Shown here: positions 7,560-16,449 of the stretch, in pieces
Position numbering within the stretch: the stretch's first letter is position 1
Layout of the letters: each line of letters begins with the position of its first letter
The notes under the pieces: generated by a model
The model's input: the letters and a program-made list of their open reading frames with translations, nothing else
The model's database searches: none
What the model was told of the DNA's origin: nothing
Source of the DNA: Burkholderiales bacterium
GTDB taxonomy: Bacteria > Pseudomonadota > Gammaproteobacteria > Burkholderiales > Burkholderiaceae_C
Assembly: GCA_025358485.1 (NCBI GenBank)
Contig: JANYJJ010000140.1
Span: forward strand, 1 to 64,000
Direction of reading: 5' to 3'
Length of the DNA stretch: 64,000 nt
Position numbers and translations under genes: made by a program

Positions 7560-9251
7560 ATGAAAGCCTTCACCGCACTCTTCACCCAGCTCGACAGCAG
7601 CACCGCCACCTCCGCCAAAGTTGAGGCGCTGAAGCGCTACTTTGGTGCCGCTCAAGCCCAAGATGCCGCTTGGGCCACTTACTTCTTGTCCGGCGGCAAA
7701 CCGCGCCAAGTCGTGCCCACCGGCAGCTTGCGTTTGCTGGCTTGTCGGCGCGCTGAATTGCCCGAGTGGTTGTTCGAGGAAAGCTACCAAGCGGTGGGCG
7801 ATTTGGCCGAAACCATCGCCCATGTGCTGCCTGCGCCCACAACGCAAAGCGACCTGAGTTTGTCGGTTTGGGTTGAGCAACGATTGCTCCCATTGCGCGA
7901 CGCCGATGCACCCGAACAGGCTGCCCGCGTGCTGACCTACTGGGACGAATTGGACGCGCCCGAGCGCTTCATCCTCACCAAGCTGATCGGCGGCGGTTTT
8001 CGGGTGGGCGTGAGCAAGTTGTTGGTGCAACGCGCCTTGGCCGAGTTGTCGGGTGTCGACGCCAAAGTGGTGGCTCAGCGCATGATGGGCTACACCGACA
8101 AAACCGCGCTGCCCAGTGCTGAAAACTACCTGCGCCTGATCTCCACCAGCGCGCTCACACCTGCAGATTCTGGCCAGCCGTATCCGTTTTTTCTGGCCCA
8201 TCCGGTGGAGGGCAGTGCGGCAAATTTCGACTCCACGCTGGGCCCGGTGAACCACTGGTTGGTTGAGTGGAAATACGACGGCATCCGCGCCCAAGTGGTC
8301 AAGCGCAACAGCCGCGTGTGGATTTGGTCGCGCGGTGAAGAACTCGTGACCGACCGCTTTCCCGAGGTCGCTGCGGCCATGCAAGCCTTGCCCAACGGCA
8401 CGGTGCTGGACGGTGAAATTTTGGTCTGGAAAGACGACGCGCCTGCGGCCTTTGCCTTGCTGCAACAACGCATAGGCCGCAAGACCTTGACCAAAAAAAT
8501 CTTGGTTGAAGTGCCTGTCACCTTCATGTCTTACGACGTGCTGGAACACGGCGGCATCGACGTGCGCGAACAGCCGCAAACCCAGCGGCGCAGCACCTTG
8601 GAAGCGCTTGCCGCCGAACATGCGCTGCGTTTGTCGCCCATCCAAGTTCGCGCCTCTTGGGCCGAGCTGTCCGCGCTGCGCAACGAGGCGCGCGCCCGCG
8701 GTGTTGAGGGCTTCATGCTCAAGCACATCGATGCACGCTACGGCCAAGGCCGCACCAAGCGCGACGGCACCTGGTGGAAGTGGAAAACCGAGCCGCTCAC
8801 CGTTGACGCTGTGCTCATCTATGCACAGGCCGGACACGGTCGTCGCGCCAGCGTCTACACCGACTACACCTTCGCGGTGTGGAACCGCGCGCCGCTTAAC
8901 GCCGCCGAAGCCCAAGCCGTGGTCGATGCCATCGCAGCGCGTCAACCGGCCGTGCCGGGCGCACTGCAATTGGTGGCGTTTGCCAAAGCCTATTCGGGCT
9001 TGACCGACGAAGAATTCAAAGGCGTGGACAAGGTGATCCGTGCCACCACCTTGGAAAAATTTGGCCCTGTGCGCAGCGTCAAACCCAGCATGGTGTTTGA
9101 GCTGGGCTTTGAGGGCATCAACCGCAGCCCGCGCCACAAAAGCGGCATCGCGGTGCGCTTTCCGCGCATGCTGCGCATACGCGACGACAAGCCGCTGTTT
9201 GAAGCCGACAGCTTGTCAACTTTGGAAGGGTTTTTCAGCAGTCAAAAATGA
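7560..9251 (+). CDS. ATP-dependent DNA ligase
   Basis: A 563-residue ATP-dependent DNA ligase. An N-terminal ligase domain (about 1-200) precedes the nucleotidyltransferase domain with motif I VEWKYDGIRAQ (adenylated Lys238). Other motifs are SRGEELVTDRFPEV, VLDGEILVW, GVEGFMLKHIDARYG and WWKWK, with an OB-fold at the C-terminus (FGPVRSVKPSMVFELGF). Ligases of this type occur with an exonuclease, an Lhr-type helicase and a PdeM phosphoesterase in a DNA-damage cluster. Here only the exonuclease is nearby. Together they probably process and seal DNA breaks, in addition to the essential NAD-dependent LigA expected elsewhere. Confidence 0.93.
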   Translation: MKAFTALFTQLDSSTATSAKVEALKRYFGAAQAQDAAWATYFLSGGKPRQVVPTGSLRLLACRRAELPEWLFEESYQAVGDLAETIAHVLPAPTTQSDLSLSVWVEQRLLPLRDADAPEQAARVLTYWDELDAPERFILTKLIGGGFRVGVSKLLVQRALAELSGVDAKVVAQRMMGYTDKTALPSAENYLRLISTSALTPADSGQPYPFFLAHPVEGSAANFDSTLGPVNHWLVEWKYDGIRAQVVKRNSRVWIWSRGEELVTDRFPEVAAAMQALPNGTVLDGEILVWKDDAPAAFALLQQRIGRKTLTKKILVEVPVTFMSYDVLEHGGIDVREQPQTQRRSTLEALAAEHALRLSPIQVRASWAELSALRNEARARGVEGFMLKHIDARYGQGRTKRDGTWWKWKTEPLTVDAVLIYAQAGHGRRASVYTDYTFAVWNRAPLNAAEAQAVVDAIAARQPAVPGALQLVAFAKAYSGLTDEEFKGVDKVIRATTLEKFGPVRSVKPSMVFELGFEGINRSPRHKSGIAVRFPRMLRIRDDKPLFEADSLSTLEGFFSSQK

Positions 9252-9326
9252 CTTTGACTCGACCTCAGCGCGCGTGCGGCAAGTCAGAATCAAAGAAACT
9301 ATTTGTGATTTTCGGAGCGCATCGCC

Positions 9327-11033
9327 ATGAGTCAAAACCCGTTCAACTACAGCCACGGCTACACCAGCCAGCGCCTGCCCGTGTTTGGCCGCAACGTGGT
9401 CAGCACCTCGCACCCCTTGGCCGCGCAAGCCGGTTTGCGCATGCTGCAAAACGGTGGCAACGCGGTGGATGCGGCCATTGCCACGGCAGCGGTCATGACC
9501 ATCGTTGAGCCTGTGAGCAACGGCTTGGGCTCAGACGCTTTTTGCATTTTGTGGGACGGCCAGCAGCTTCACGGACTGAACGCATCGGGCTGCGCACCGA
9601 CCGCGTGGACGCCCGATTACTTCGAACGCAAATACGGGGCAGATGCCAAAAGTCTGCCCCTGCGCGGCTGGGACAGCGCCACCGTGCCAGGGGCCGTGGC
9701 CGGTTGGGTGGCGCTGAGTGAGCGCTTCGGCAAGCTGCCCTTTGCCGACCTGTTGCAAGGCGCCATTGAGATCGCCGAGCGCGGCTACTGCGTGCCTGTG
9801 GTCGTGCAGCAAAAGTGGTCTGCGGCAGCGCCCATCCTGTGCGATCTGCCCGGCTTTGCGCAGGCATTTTTGCCGCACGGCCGCGCGCCCAATGTGGGTG
9901 AGTTGTTCCAATTTGCGGCGGCTGCGAAGTCGCTGCGTTTGATCGCTGAATCGAAAGGCGCAGCGTTTTATCAAGGCGAAATTGCCGCCGCCGCAGCCGC
10001 TCATGCGCGCGACAACGGCGGCGCCATGACGGCGGCTGACTTCGCGGCTTATCGCCCCGAATGGGTCACCCCGCTGTCCAAAAACTACCGTGGCCACACG
10101 CTGCATGAAATCCCGCCGAATGGGCAGGGCATCGCCGCGCAAATGGCCTTGGGCATCTTGCAAAACTTTGATGTCGCCAGCCTGCCGCTCGACGGCGTGG
10201 ACAGTCAGCACCTGCAAATCGAAGCCATGAAATTGGCCTTTGCCGATGTGTACCGCTACGTGTCAGATGGCGCGACCATGGAGGTCACCCCAGCGCAAAT
10301 GTTGGACGACGACTACCTCGCCTCACGCGCCAAATTGATTGACCTGAAGCGCGCGCAAAACTTTGGTGCGGGCAACTTTGTGAAGGGCGGCACCATCTAC
10401 CTCACGGCCGCCGACGAGAGCGGCATGATGGTCAGCTTCATCCAAAGCAACTACATGGGTTTTGGTTCGGGCATCGTTGTGCCCGGTTACGGTTTGTCGA
10501 TGCAAAACCGAGGTCACGGCTTTTCCCTCAACCCCAACAGCCCCAACGTCGTAGCACCCGGCAAGCGCCCTTTCCACACCATCATTCCAGCATTCCTGAC
10601 CAAGCCAAAGGCCGGAGTGTCGACTCCCTCCCTCTCGACGGGGGAGGGCAGGGGAGGAGGTGAAAACTCCGCAAACCTCAACACCCACCACATCGAACCC
10701 GTCATGTCCTTCGGCATCATGGGCGGCAACATGCAACCGCAAGCCCACATGCAAACCTTGGTGCGCATGCTCGACCACGGTCAGAACCCGCAAGCCGCTT
10801 GCGACGCCCCGCGCTGGCGCTTCAACGCGGGCCTGGAAATCAACGTCGAAGCCGCGATGAACCCTGTCACCTCACAAGCCCTGAAAGACCGCGGCCACCA
10901 AGTCGATGTGATCCAAGACACCTACCAAGACTTCGGTGCGGGTCAGTTCATTTGGCGCTTGGGTGACCCGGCCGTGGAAGGCTACGTGGCCGCCAGCGAT
11001 TCGCGCCGCGATGGTCAAGCGGCCGCCTTCTAA
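9327..11033 (+). CDS. ggt: gamma-glutamyltransferase family protein with an in-frame repeat insertion
   Basis: A 568-residue Ntn-hydrolase of the gamma-glutamyltranspeptidase family. The N-terminal AAQAGLRMLQNGGNAVDAA, the Gly-rich EPVSNGLGSDAF and the autoprocessing region KGGTIYLTAADESG are typical. The presumed nucleophile is Thr356, which would start the small subunit. GSGIVVPGYGLSMQNRG and MSFGIMGGNMQPQAH follow. There is no obvious export signal, unlike periplasmic GGT, so this may be the cytoplasmic-type paralogue acting on gamma-glutamyl or acylated substrates. Residues about 426-456 are foreign-looking (Ser/Gly/Thr-rich) and come from a dispersed palindromic repeat inserted without breaking the frame. 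Whether activity survives is uncertain. Confidence 0.85.
   Translation: MSQNPFNYSHGYTSQRLPVFGRNVVSTSHPLAAQAGLRMLQNGGNAVDAAIATAAVMTIVEPVSNGLGSDAFCILWDGQQLHGLNASGCAPTAWTPDYFERKYGADAKSLPLRGWDSATVPGAVAGWVALSERFGKLPFADLLQGAIEIAERGYCVPVVVQQKWSAAAPILCDLPGFAQAFLPHGRAPNVGELFQFAAAAKSLRLIAESKGAAFYQGEIAAAAAAHARDNGGAMTAADFAAYRPEWVTPLSKNYRGHTLHEIPPNGQGIAAQMALGILQNFDVASLPLDGVDSQHLQIEAMKLAFADVYRYVSDGATMEVTPAQMLDDDYLASRAKLIDLKRAQNFGAGNFVKGGTIYLTAADESGMMVSFIQSNYMGFGSGIVVPGYGLSMQNRGHGFSLNPNSPNVVAPGKRPFHTIIPAFLTKPKAGVSTPSLSTGEGRGGGENSANLNTHHIEPVMSFGIMGGNMQPQAHMQTLVRMLDHGQNPQAACDAPRWRFNAGLEINVEAAMNPVTSQALKDRGHQVDVIQDTYQDFGAGQFIWRLGDPAVEGYVAASDSRRDGQAAAF
10618..10672 (+). repeat. dispersed GC-rich palindromic repeat inside the ggt gene
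   Basis: CCCTCCCTCTCGACGGGGGA followed by GGGCAGGGGAGGAGGTGAAAAC closely resembles the intergenic copies at 12713 and 27187, in the same orientation. It is translated as TPSLSTGEGRGGGENS. Family members normally go from FHTIIPAFL almost directly to the PVMSFGIMGG segment, so the repeat looks like a secondary insertion. Confidence 0.75.
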
Positions 11034-11050
11034 CTCACCGGAAACGCGCC

Positions 11051-12700
11051 ATGATTTCTTCCACCATGATGGATGTGCCCCTGTCGCTGAACCACTTGTT
11101 GGAGCGCGCAGGCCAAATTTTTGGCGGCAACGAAATCGTCTCGCGCCTGCCCGACAAAAGCCTCAAACGTCACACCTACGCGCAGTTCTACCGGCGCACT
11201 CGGGCCCTCGCGTCGGCCTTGCAAAGCTTGGGTTTGCAAAAAGGTGACCGCGTCGCCACGCTGTGCTGGAACCACCATGCGCACTTGGAGTGCTACTTCG
11301 GCATTCCTGCCGCAGCCGGTGTCATGCACACCTTGAATTTGCGCTTGTCGGTGGACGAGTTGGCGTGGATCGCCAACGACGCGGCCGACCGCTTCCTCAT
11401 CATCGACGACGTGCTGTTGCCGCTGTACCGGCAAATTGCGCACCTGTGCAAGTTTGAAAAAGTCATCGTATTTTCCTTCTCTGGCGCGGCTGTGCCTGCC
11501 GAGTTTTTAGACTACGACGCGCTGCTGGATCGCGCCGACCCTGACGGTTTTGTCTACCCCGCGCACGACGAGCACGATGCTGTCTCCATGTGCTACACGT
11601 CCGGCACCACGGGTCGCAGCAAAGGCGTGGTGTATTCGCACCGCTCTACCGTGCTGCACAGCTTGGTGGGTTGCCTGGCCGATTGCTGGGCGCTGAAGGG
11701 CACCGACGTGGTCTTGCCCGTCACGCCCATGTTCCACGCCAACAGTTGGGGCGTGCCCTACGGCGCGGTCATGTTGGGTGTGAAGCTGGTGTTTCCGGGG
11801 CCGCATTTGCACCCCGATGATTTGCTGGATTTGATGCAGTTGGAGCCACCCACTTTGGCGCTGGGCGTGCCCACCATTTGGATGGGCTTGATTCAAACTT
11901 TTGACGCCGCGCTGACCACCCAACCCGGCCGCTGGAAGCTGCCTGCGGGCTTGCGGTCTTTGGTGGGTGGAGCCGCAGTTCCCGAGTCATTGATACGTGC
12001 GTTTGCCAAGCACGGCGTGTGGCTGGTGCAAGGCTGGGGCATGACCGAAACCTCGCCTTTGGCCACGGTGTCCTACCTGCGCAATGAGCTGAAAGACGCG
12101 GGTGACGAGGAGCGCTTCAAACGCGCCGCCATGGCCGGTGTGCCCGTGCCCTTGGTCGATGTGCGCATCAGAACCGATGAAGGCGATGACGCTGAAACGA
12201 CAAACGGCGTCGACGCGCCGTGGAACGGCACCACCATGGGCGAAATTCAAGTGCGCGGCCCCTTCATCACTGGCAGTTATCACGAGGTGCCCATCACCGA
12301 AGACAAGTTCACCGCAGACGGTTGGCTGCGCACCGGCGACGTGGCCACCATGGACGCCTTGGGTTTTGTGCGCATCACCGACCGCACCAAAGACCTCATC
12401 AAATCAGGCGGCGAGTGGATCAGCTCCGTCGATTTGGAAAACGCGTTGATGGCCCACCCCGCCGTTGCGGAAGCCGCTGTGATTGCCATCCCCGACGAAA
12501 AATGGAGCGAGCGCCCGTTGGCCTGTTTGGTGATGAAGCCCGGCTGCACCGCCACGCCCGCCGAGTTGTCTGCGCACCTGCTGGCGCACAAATTTGCCAA
12601 GTGGCAACTGCCCGAGCGCTACGAATTCATCGAAGCCATCCCGCGCACATCGACGGGGAAGTTCTGGAAGTTGAAGCTGCGCGAGAAGTTTCCGCGCTGA
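11051..12700 (+). CDS. acyl-CoA synthetase (AMP-forming, fatty-acid CoA ligase type)
   Basis: A 549-residue ANL-superfamily enzyme that activates a carboxylic acid to its CoA thioester via an acyl-adenylate. The P-loop-like motif CYTSGTTGRSKGVVYSHRS is near residue 180-198. GWGMTETSPLATVS (A5), WLRTGDVATMD (A7), DRTKDLIKSGGEWIS (A8) and the catalytic Lys motif PRTSTGKFWKLKLR (A10) are all present. The overall style fits medium/long-chain fatty acyl-CoA ligases related to AlkK. It starts 17 bp after ggt on the same strand. The exact acyl chain cannot be deduced. Confidence 0.9.
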   Translation: MISSTMMDVPLSLNHLLERAGQIFGGNEIVSRLPDKSLKRHTYAQFYRRTRALASALQSLGLQKGDRVATLCWNHHAHLECYFGIPAAAGVMHTLNLRLSVDELAWIANDAADRFLIIDDVLLPLYRQIAHLCKFEKVIVFSFSGAAVPAEFLDYDALLDRADPDGFVYPAHDEHDAVSMCYTSGTTGRSKGVVYSHRSTVLHSLVGCLADCWALKGTDVVLPVTPMFHANSWGVPYGAVMLGVKLVFPGPHLHPDDLLDLMQLEPPTLALGVPTIWMGLIQTFDAALTTQPGRWKLPAGLRSLVGGAAVPESLIRAFAKHGVWLVQGWGMTETSPLATVSYLRNELKDAGDEERFKRAAMAGVPVPLVDVRIRTDEGDDAETTNGVDAPWNGTTMGEIQVRGPFITGSYHEVPITEDKFTADGWLRTGDVATMDALGFVRITDRTKDLIKSGGEWISSVDLENALMAHPAVAEAAVIAIPDEKWSERPLACLVMKPGCTATPAELSAHLLAHKFAKWQLPERYEFIEAIPRTSTGKFWKLKLREKFPR

Positions 12701-12712
12701 TCGCTCGCATTG

Positions 12713-12862
12713 CCCCCTCCCCTCGACGGGGAGGGCTGGGGAGAGGTGAAAACGTGGCAGTAAACCGCGTTGTTTGCGAAGGTGAATGCGCAGGCATTCA
12801 AAACTTTCACCTTCTCCTGTACCCCAACGCCCACGCTCCCGCCAAGAAGGCGCAGGAGCCAA
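12713..12862 (+). repeat. dispersed palindromic repeat element, intergenic
   Basis: The left part (CCCCCTCCCCTCGACGGGGA, then GGGCTGGGGAGAGGTGAAAACGTGG) is a near match to the copies at 10618 and 27187. After about 60 bp a degenerate inverted counterpart (CTTTCACCTTCTCCTGTACC, then CCAACGCCCACGCTCCC) follows. The element therefore looks like a long imperfect inverted repeat of about 150 bp filling the gap between the acyl-CoA synthetase and parC. It has no coding capacity. Confidence 0.7.
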
Positions 12863-12912
12863 CAGCCGCCCGTTCACAATCTGCGCTTCTTTGAATTTGC
12901 CCCCGCCCGCGC

Positions 12913-15276
12913 ATGACCACCGAACCCGATCTGTTCGACACACCACCCGCACCGCCTTCTCCACCGCCATCTTCACCCGATGGCCCCAACGGCGACGCCG
13001 TCTCACTCGCTCAATACGCGGAACGCGCTTACCTTGAATACGCGCTGAGCGTGGTCAAGGGCCGTGCGTTGCCGGATGTGTGCGACGGCCAAAAGCCGGT
13101 GCAGCGGCGCATTCTTTACAGCATGCAGCGCATGGGCCTGAGCTTCTCGGGCACGGGCAACAGCGCAGGCCCCAAGCCGGTGAAGGGCGCGCGTGTGGTG
13201 GGCGATGTGCTGGGCCGCTTCCATCCGCACGGCGACCAGTCGGTGTACGACGCCCTGGTGCGCATGGCGCAAGATTTTTCGCAGCGCTATCCGCTCATCG
13301 ACGGGCAGGGCAACTTCGGTTCGCGTGACGGCGACGGCGCGGCCGCCATGCGTTACACCGAGGCGCGCTTGGCTCCCATCACGCGTTTGCTGTTGGATGA
13401 AATTGACGAAGGCACGGTCGACTTCGCGCCGAACTACGACGGCTCGACCGAGGAGCCACAGCGCTTGCCCGGCCGCTTGCCGTTTGTGCTGCTTAACGGT
13501 GCCAGTGGCATTGCGGTGGGCTTGGCCACCGAAGTGCCTTCGCACAACTTGCGCGAAGTGGCGGCGGCGGCAGTGGCATTGATCCGCAACGACAAACTCA
13601 GCGACGCCGAGTTTGCCGCGCTCATCCCCGGCCCCGACTTTCCGGGTGGCGGGCAAATCATCAGCAGCGCCGAAGACATTCGAAGCAGCTACGCCACCGG
13701 TCGCGGCAGCTTGAAATTGCGGGCGCGTTGGAAGATCGAAGAACTGGCGCGCGGCCAATGGAATTTGGTGGTGACTGAGTTGCCGCACGGCACCAGTTCG
13801 CAGAAGGTGTTGGAAGAAATTGAAGAGCTCACCAACCCCAAGGTGAAGGCAGGCAAAAAGGCGCTCAGTGCCGATCAACTGCTGCTGAAAACCAGCGTGC
13901 TGGGTGTGCTGGACGCGGTGCGCGATGAGTCGAGCAAAGACGCTGCCGTGCGCTTGGTGTTTGAGCCCAAGACCAGCCGCATTGAACAGACCGAGCTCAT
14001 CACGTGTTTGTTGGCGCACACCAGTTTGGAAACGTCGGTGTCAGTGAACCTGACCATGATTGGGGCCGACGGCAGGCCGTCACTCAAGAGCCTGCGGCAA
14101 ATTTTGACCGAGTGGATTTCATTCCGCATGCTCACCGTGCAGCGGCGCACGCAGCACCGTTTGGACAAGGTTCTGGCGCGCATCCATGTGCTGGAAGGCC
14201 GCGCTTTGGTGCTGCTGAACATTGATGAAGTGATACGCATCATTCGGGGTGCTGACGAGCCCAAACCGGCGCTGATGGAGCGCTTCCAACTCAGCGACCG
14301 CCAAGCCGAAGACATCTTGGAAATTCGCCTGCGCCAACTCGCGCGGCTGGAAGCCATCAAGATCGAACAAGAGCTGAAAGAGCTGCGCACCGAGCAAGGC
14401 AAATTGGAAGACGTGCTGGCCAACCCCAGCAGTTTGAAGCGCACCGTGGTGAAGGAAATTGAGGCGGACGCCAAGCAGTACGGCGACGATCGCCGCACTT
14501 TGATTCAAACTGAGAAGCGTGCCGTGGCCGAGCTGAAAGTGGTGGACGAAGCTGTCACGGTGGTGGTCAGCATGAAGGGCTGGGTGCGCGCGTTGAAAGG
14601 ACACGAATTGGACGCCGCCGCGCTGCAATTCAAATCGGGCGACGCGCTGTACGGCACGTTTGCCTGCCGCTCGATTGACGCGCTGTTGGTGTTTGGCAGC
14701 AACGGCCGCGTGTATTCCACCGCCGTGGGCACACTGCCCGGCGGGCGCGGTGACGGCCAACCCATCACCTCATTGATCGAGCTGGAAAGTGGCACCCAAG
14801 TGGCGCATTACTTTGCCGGTGTGGCCACGCAAACTTTGCTGCTGGCAGGCACCGGCGGTTTTGGTTTGCTGGCCAACGCGGGCGACTTGCTGTCGCGTCA
14901 AAAAGGCGGCAAGAGCTTCCTGGCTCTAGAAGGCGACGAAAAAATGTTGCCGCCCGCAAGCGTGATCAACGACCTTGCCGCGCAAGTGGCTTGCCTGTCA
15001 CTCAACGGCCGCTTGTTGGTGTTCCCTCTGAATGAGCTCAAGCAGCAACCCAAAGGCGGTCGCGGTTTGACGCTGATGGATTTGGACCCGAAAGACGCCT
15101 TGGTCAGCGTGGCCGTGTTTGGCACCGCACTTTTGGTGCAAGGCGCGGGCCGAGGTGGCAAGCCCAAAGAAGAGCTGTTGCGCTGGGCCGGTTTGGCCGC
15201 CCACATCGGCAAGCGGGCGCGCAAAGGCAAGGCAATCGACGGCTTCCAAAAGCCGCAGCGGCTGGTGGCGGCTTGA
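12913..15276 (+). CDS. parC: DNA topoisomerase IV subunit A
   Basis: A 787-residue type IIA topoisomerase A subunit that, with ParE, decatenates daughter chromosomes. Markers are YLEYALSVVKGRALPDVCDG, QKPVQRRILYSM, the catalytic tyrosine in AAAMRYTEARLAP (Tyr148) and FVLLNGASGIAVGLATEVPSHNL. The C-terminal domain has degenerate beta-pinwheel blades without the GyrA box (QRRGGKG), which favours ParC over GyrA. parE is not adjacent. The N-terminus has a Pro/Ser-rich extension (about residues 9-25) before the core. Confidence 0.95.
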   Translation: MTTEPDLFDTPPAPPSPPPSSPDGPNGDAVSLAQYAERAYLEYALSVVKGRALPDVCDGQKPVQRRILYSMQRMGLSFSGTGNSAGPKPVKGARVVGDVLGRFHPHGDQSVYDALVRMAQDFSQRYPLIDGQGNFGSRDGDGAAAMRYTEARLAPITRLLLDEIDEGTVDFAPNYDGSTEEPQRLPGRLPFVLLNGASGIAVGLATEVPSHNLREVAAAAVALIRNDKLSDAEFAALIPGPDFPGGGQIISSAEDIRSSYATGRGSLKLRARWKIEELARGQWNLVVTELPHGTSSQKVLEEIEELTNPKVKAGKKALSADQLLLKTSVLGVLDAVRDESSKDAAVRLVFEPKTSRIEQTELITCLLAHTSLETSVSVNLTMIGADGRPSLKSLRQILTEWISFRMLTVQRRTQHRLDKVLARIHVLEGRALVLLNIDEVIRIIRGADEPKPALMERFQLSDRQAEDILEIRLRQLARLEAIKIEQELKELRTEQGKLEDVLANPSSLKRTVVKEIEADAKQYGDDRRTLIQTEKRAVAELKVVDEAVTVVVSMKGWVRALKGHELDAAALQFKSGDALYGTFACRSIDALLVFGSNGRVYSTAVGTLPGGRGDGQPITSLIELESGTQVAHYFAGVATQTLLLAGTGGFGLLANAGDLLSRQKGGKSFLALEGDEKMLPPASVINDLAAQVACLSLNGRLLVFPLNELKQQPKGGRGLTLMDLDPKDALVSVAVFGTALLVQGAGRGGKPKEELLRWAGLAAHIGKRARKGKAIDGFQKPQRLVAA

Positions 15277-15290
15277 TTTCAACTCGAATG

Positions 15291-15310
15291 CTGCGCTGAT
15301 CGCAGCGCAG
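15291..15310. terminator. hairpin between convergent parC and the lipoprotein operon
   Basis: Stem CTGCGCTG / CAGCGCAG with a 4-nt loop (ATCG) followed by TCAATTT. It lies in the 72-bp gap between the convergent ends of parC and the DUF799 gene, a sensible place for a bidirectional terminator. The T-run is weak. Confidence 0.45.
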
Positions 15311-15348
15311 TCAATTTACGAATCAAGGCTGAATGTCGAGGCTGATCT

Positions 15349-16062
15349 TCAAGGCTGCGCTGCGTACAGCGGCGACCTGGGCCCATACAACATGCCGTTC
15401 GGCCGTCCTGCACCCAGCAATCGCTGGCTCGCAATGCCCGCCATTGGGTGGCTGCGTTCGCTCAGGTTGTTAGCAATTTGCTCAATCACGGCCTTCAAAA
15501 GCAGGCCCACGATTCCGCCCTGGCTTGACCCACCTTGCTCGGCACTTGATGCGGTTGCCGTGCCAGACCACAACATCTGATTGCTCCGCAGGTCGACCAG
15601 CTTTGCCTCCAGCGTGACAGCGGTTTCGCTGGCCAGCACTTTGTACACCGATCCGTATCGCTTGATCGCCACGTACAACACGCAATCAGCACCAAACACT
15701 TCGCGAAGTTTGGCTGGCGCAATTTGATGAACTTCAGCCGGGCTTTGCGAACCGTTCGCCCGCAAGGTTTCATCGACCAATGACACCGGCAGCACGTAGA
15801 AACCTGCCTCCGCAAGCGGGTAGGTCAATTGCGCAAACACGCTGGCTGTGGCTTGCGGGTCGGGCGTGTCGTTGATGGGCGGCAGCACCAACACCGACGT
15901 TGGCTTGGCTTGTTTGAATGCGCTGTAGTCACGCGGCGTTGGCGGCGTGGCGCAGCCACTGAGCCAAGCAGCACACAGAAGCACCGACGGAAGCGTTGCC
16001 AGGCGAACGCAATTTTTTAAAATCGCGAGGTTATCGATTTGCATTTCAAAAACTTCTTTCAC
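15349..16062 (-). CDS. DUF799 (GNA1162-like) lipoprotein
   Basis: A 237-residue putative outer-membrane lipoprotein of the DUF799/GNA1162 family. A signal sequence ends in a lipobox (LSGC at about residues 34-37, followed by ATPPTPRDY). The domain VLVLPPINDTPDPQATASVF and the later AKLVDLRSNQMLWSGTA are typical. Third gene of a CsgG-DUF4810-DUF799 operon. The GTG start at 16062 overlaps the upstream stop by 4 bp; an ATG at 16044 is an alternative and gives a shorter signal region. Family members are thought to form an envelope complex with the CsgG-like partner, but the role is not established. Confidence 0.85.
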   Translation of the reverse strand: MKEVFEMQIDNLAILKNCVRLATLPSVLLCAAWLSGCATPPTPRDYSAFKQAKPTSVLVLPPINDTPDPQATASVFAQLTYPLAEAGFYVLPVSLVDETLRANGSQSPAEVHQIAPAKLREVFGADCVLYVAIKRYGSVYKVLASETAVTLEAKLVDLRSNQMLWSGTATASSAEQGGSSQGGIVGLLLKAVIEQIANNLSERSHPMAGIASQRLLGAGRPNGMLYGPRSPLYAAQP

Positions 16063-16439
16063 GATTTGGGCGCAGGCTTCTTGATAGCGTTCTTCAGCAG
16101 GAAGTCAATGTAAGCAGCAGATTCGGGAAACAGTGCGCGTTCCTTTTCCAAGTGCCTGACCACGCTCGAGTCGTCTCCCATTTTGGAATACAGCAACGCC
16201 AAATGGCCGTGCAATCCAGGTGGTGTCGCCGCTCCAGAAGCGGTGTTTTTTTGAAGTTCGGCTTCAAGCTGCGCGATCTGCGCACCGGAGTCACTGCCGT
16301 TGCTTTTGAGGTGTTGGTACACCGAATTTTGGTAGCTACCCCAAGAATACAAAGGCTTCGCGGCAGGCGCCGCACACGCGCTTAAAGCTAGCACTGCGGC
16401 AAGCATCGCCATGCGAGGCAAATGATTTTTCAACGGCAT
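16059..16439 (-). CDS. DUF4810 lipoprotein
   Basis: A 126-residue lipoprotein with signal peptide and lipobox LSAC near residues 17-20 (LAAVLALSACAAPA). The mature part has KPLYSWGSYQNSVYQHLKSN and then a helical repeat region with GLHGHLALLYSKMGDDSSVVRHLEKERALFPESAAYIDFLL. This resembles a TPR-like hairpin and is typical of DUF4810. The start at 16439 is chosen because GAGGTG sits 7 bp upstream; it is 10 bp from the CsgG-like stop. The stop overlaps the DUF799 start, so the genes are translationally coupled. Confidence 0.85.
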   Translation of the reverse strand: MPLKNHLPRMAMLAAVLALSACAAPAAKPLYSWGSYQNSVYQHLKSNGSDSGAQIAQLEAELQKNTASGAATPPGLHGHLALLYSKMGDDSSVVRHLEKERALFPESAAYIDFLLKNAIKKPAPKS

Positions 16440-16449
16440 TTTGGGCACC

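Noticed and set aside
7524..9137. Antisense open frame of 537 codons opposite the DNA ligase
   Set aside because: Shadow of the ligase; composition (Gln/His/Gly-rich) is not protein-like and no motif is seen.
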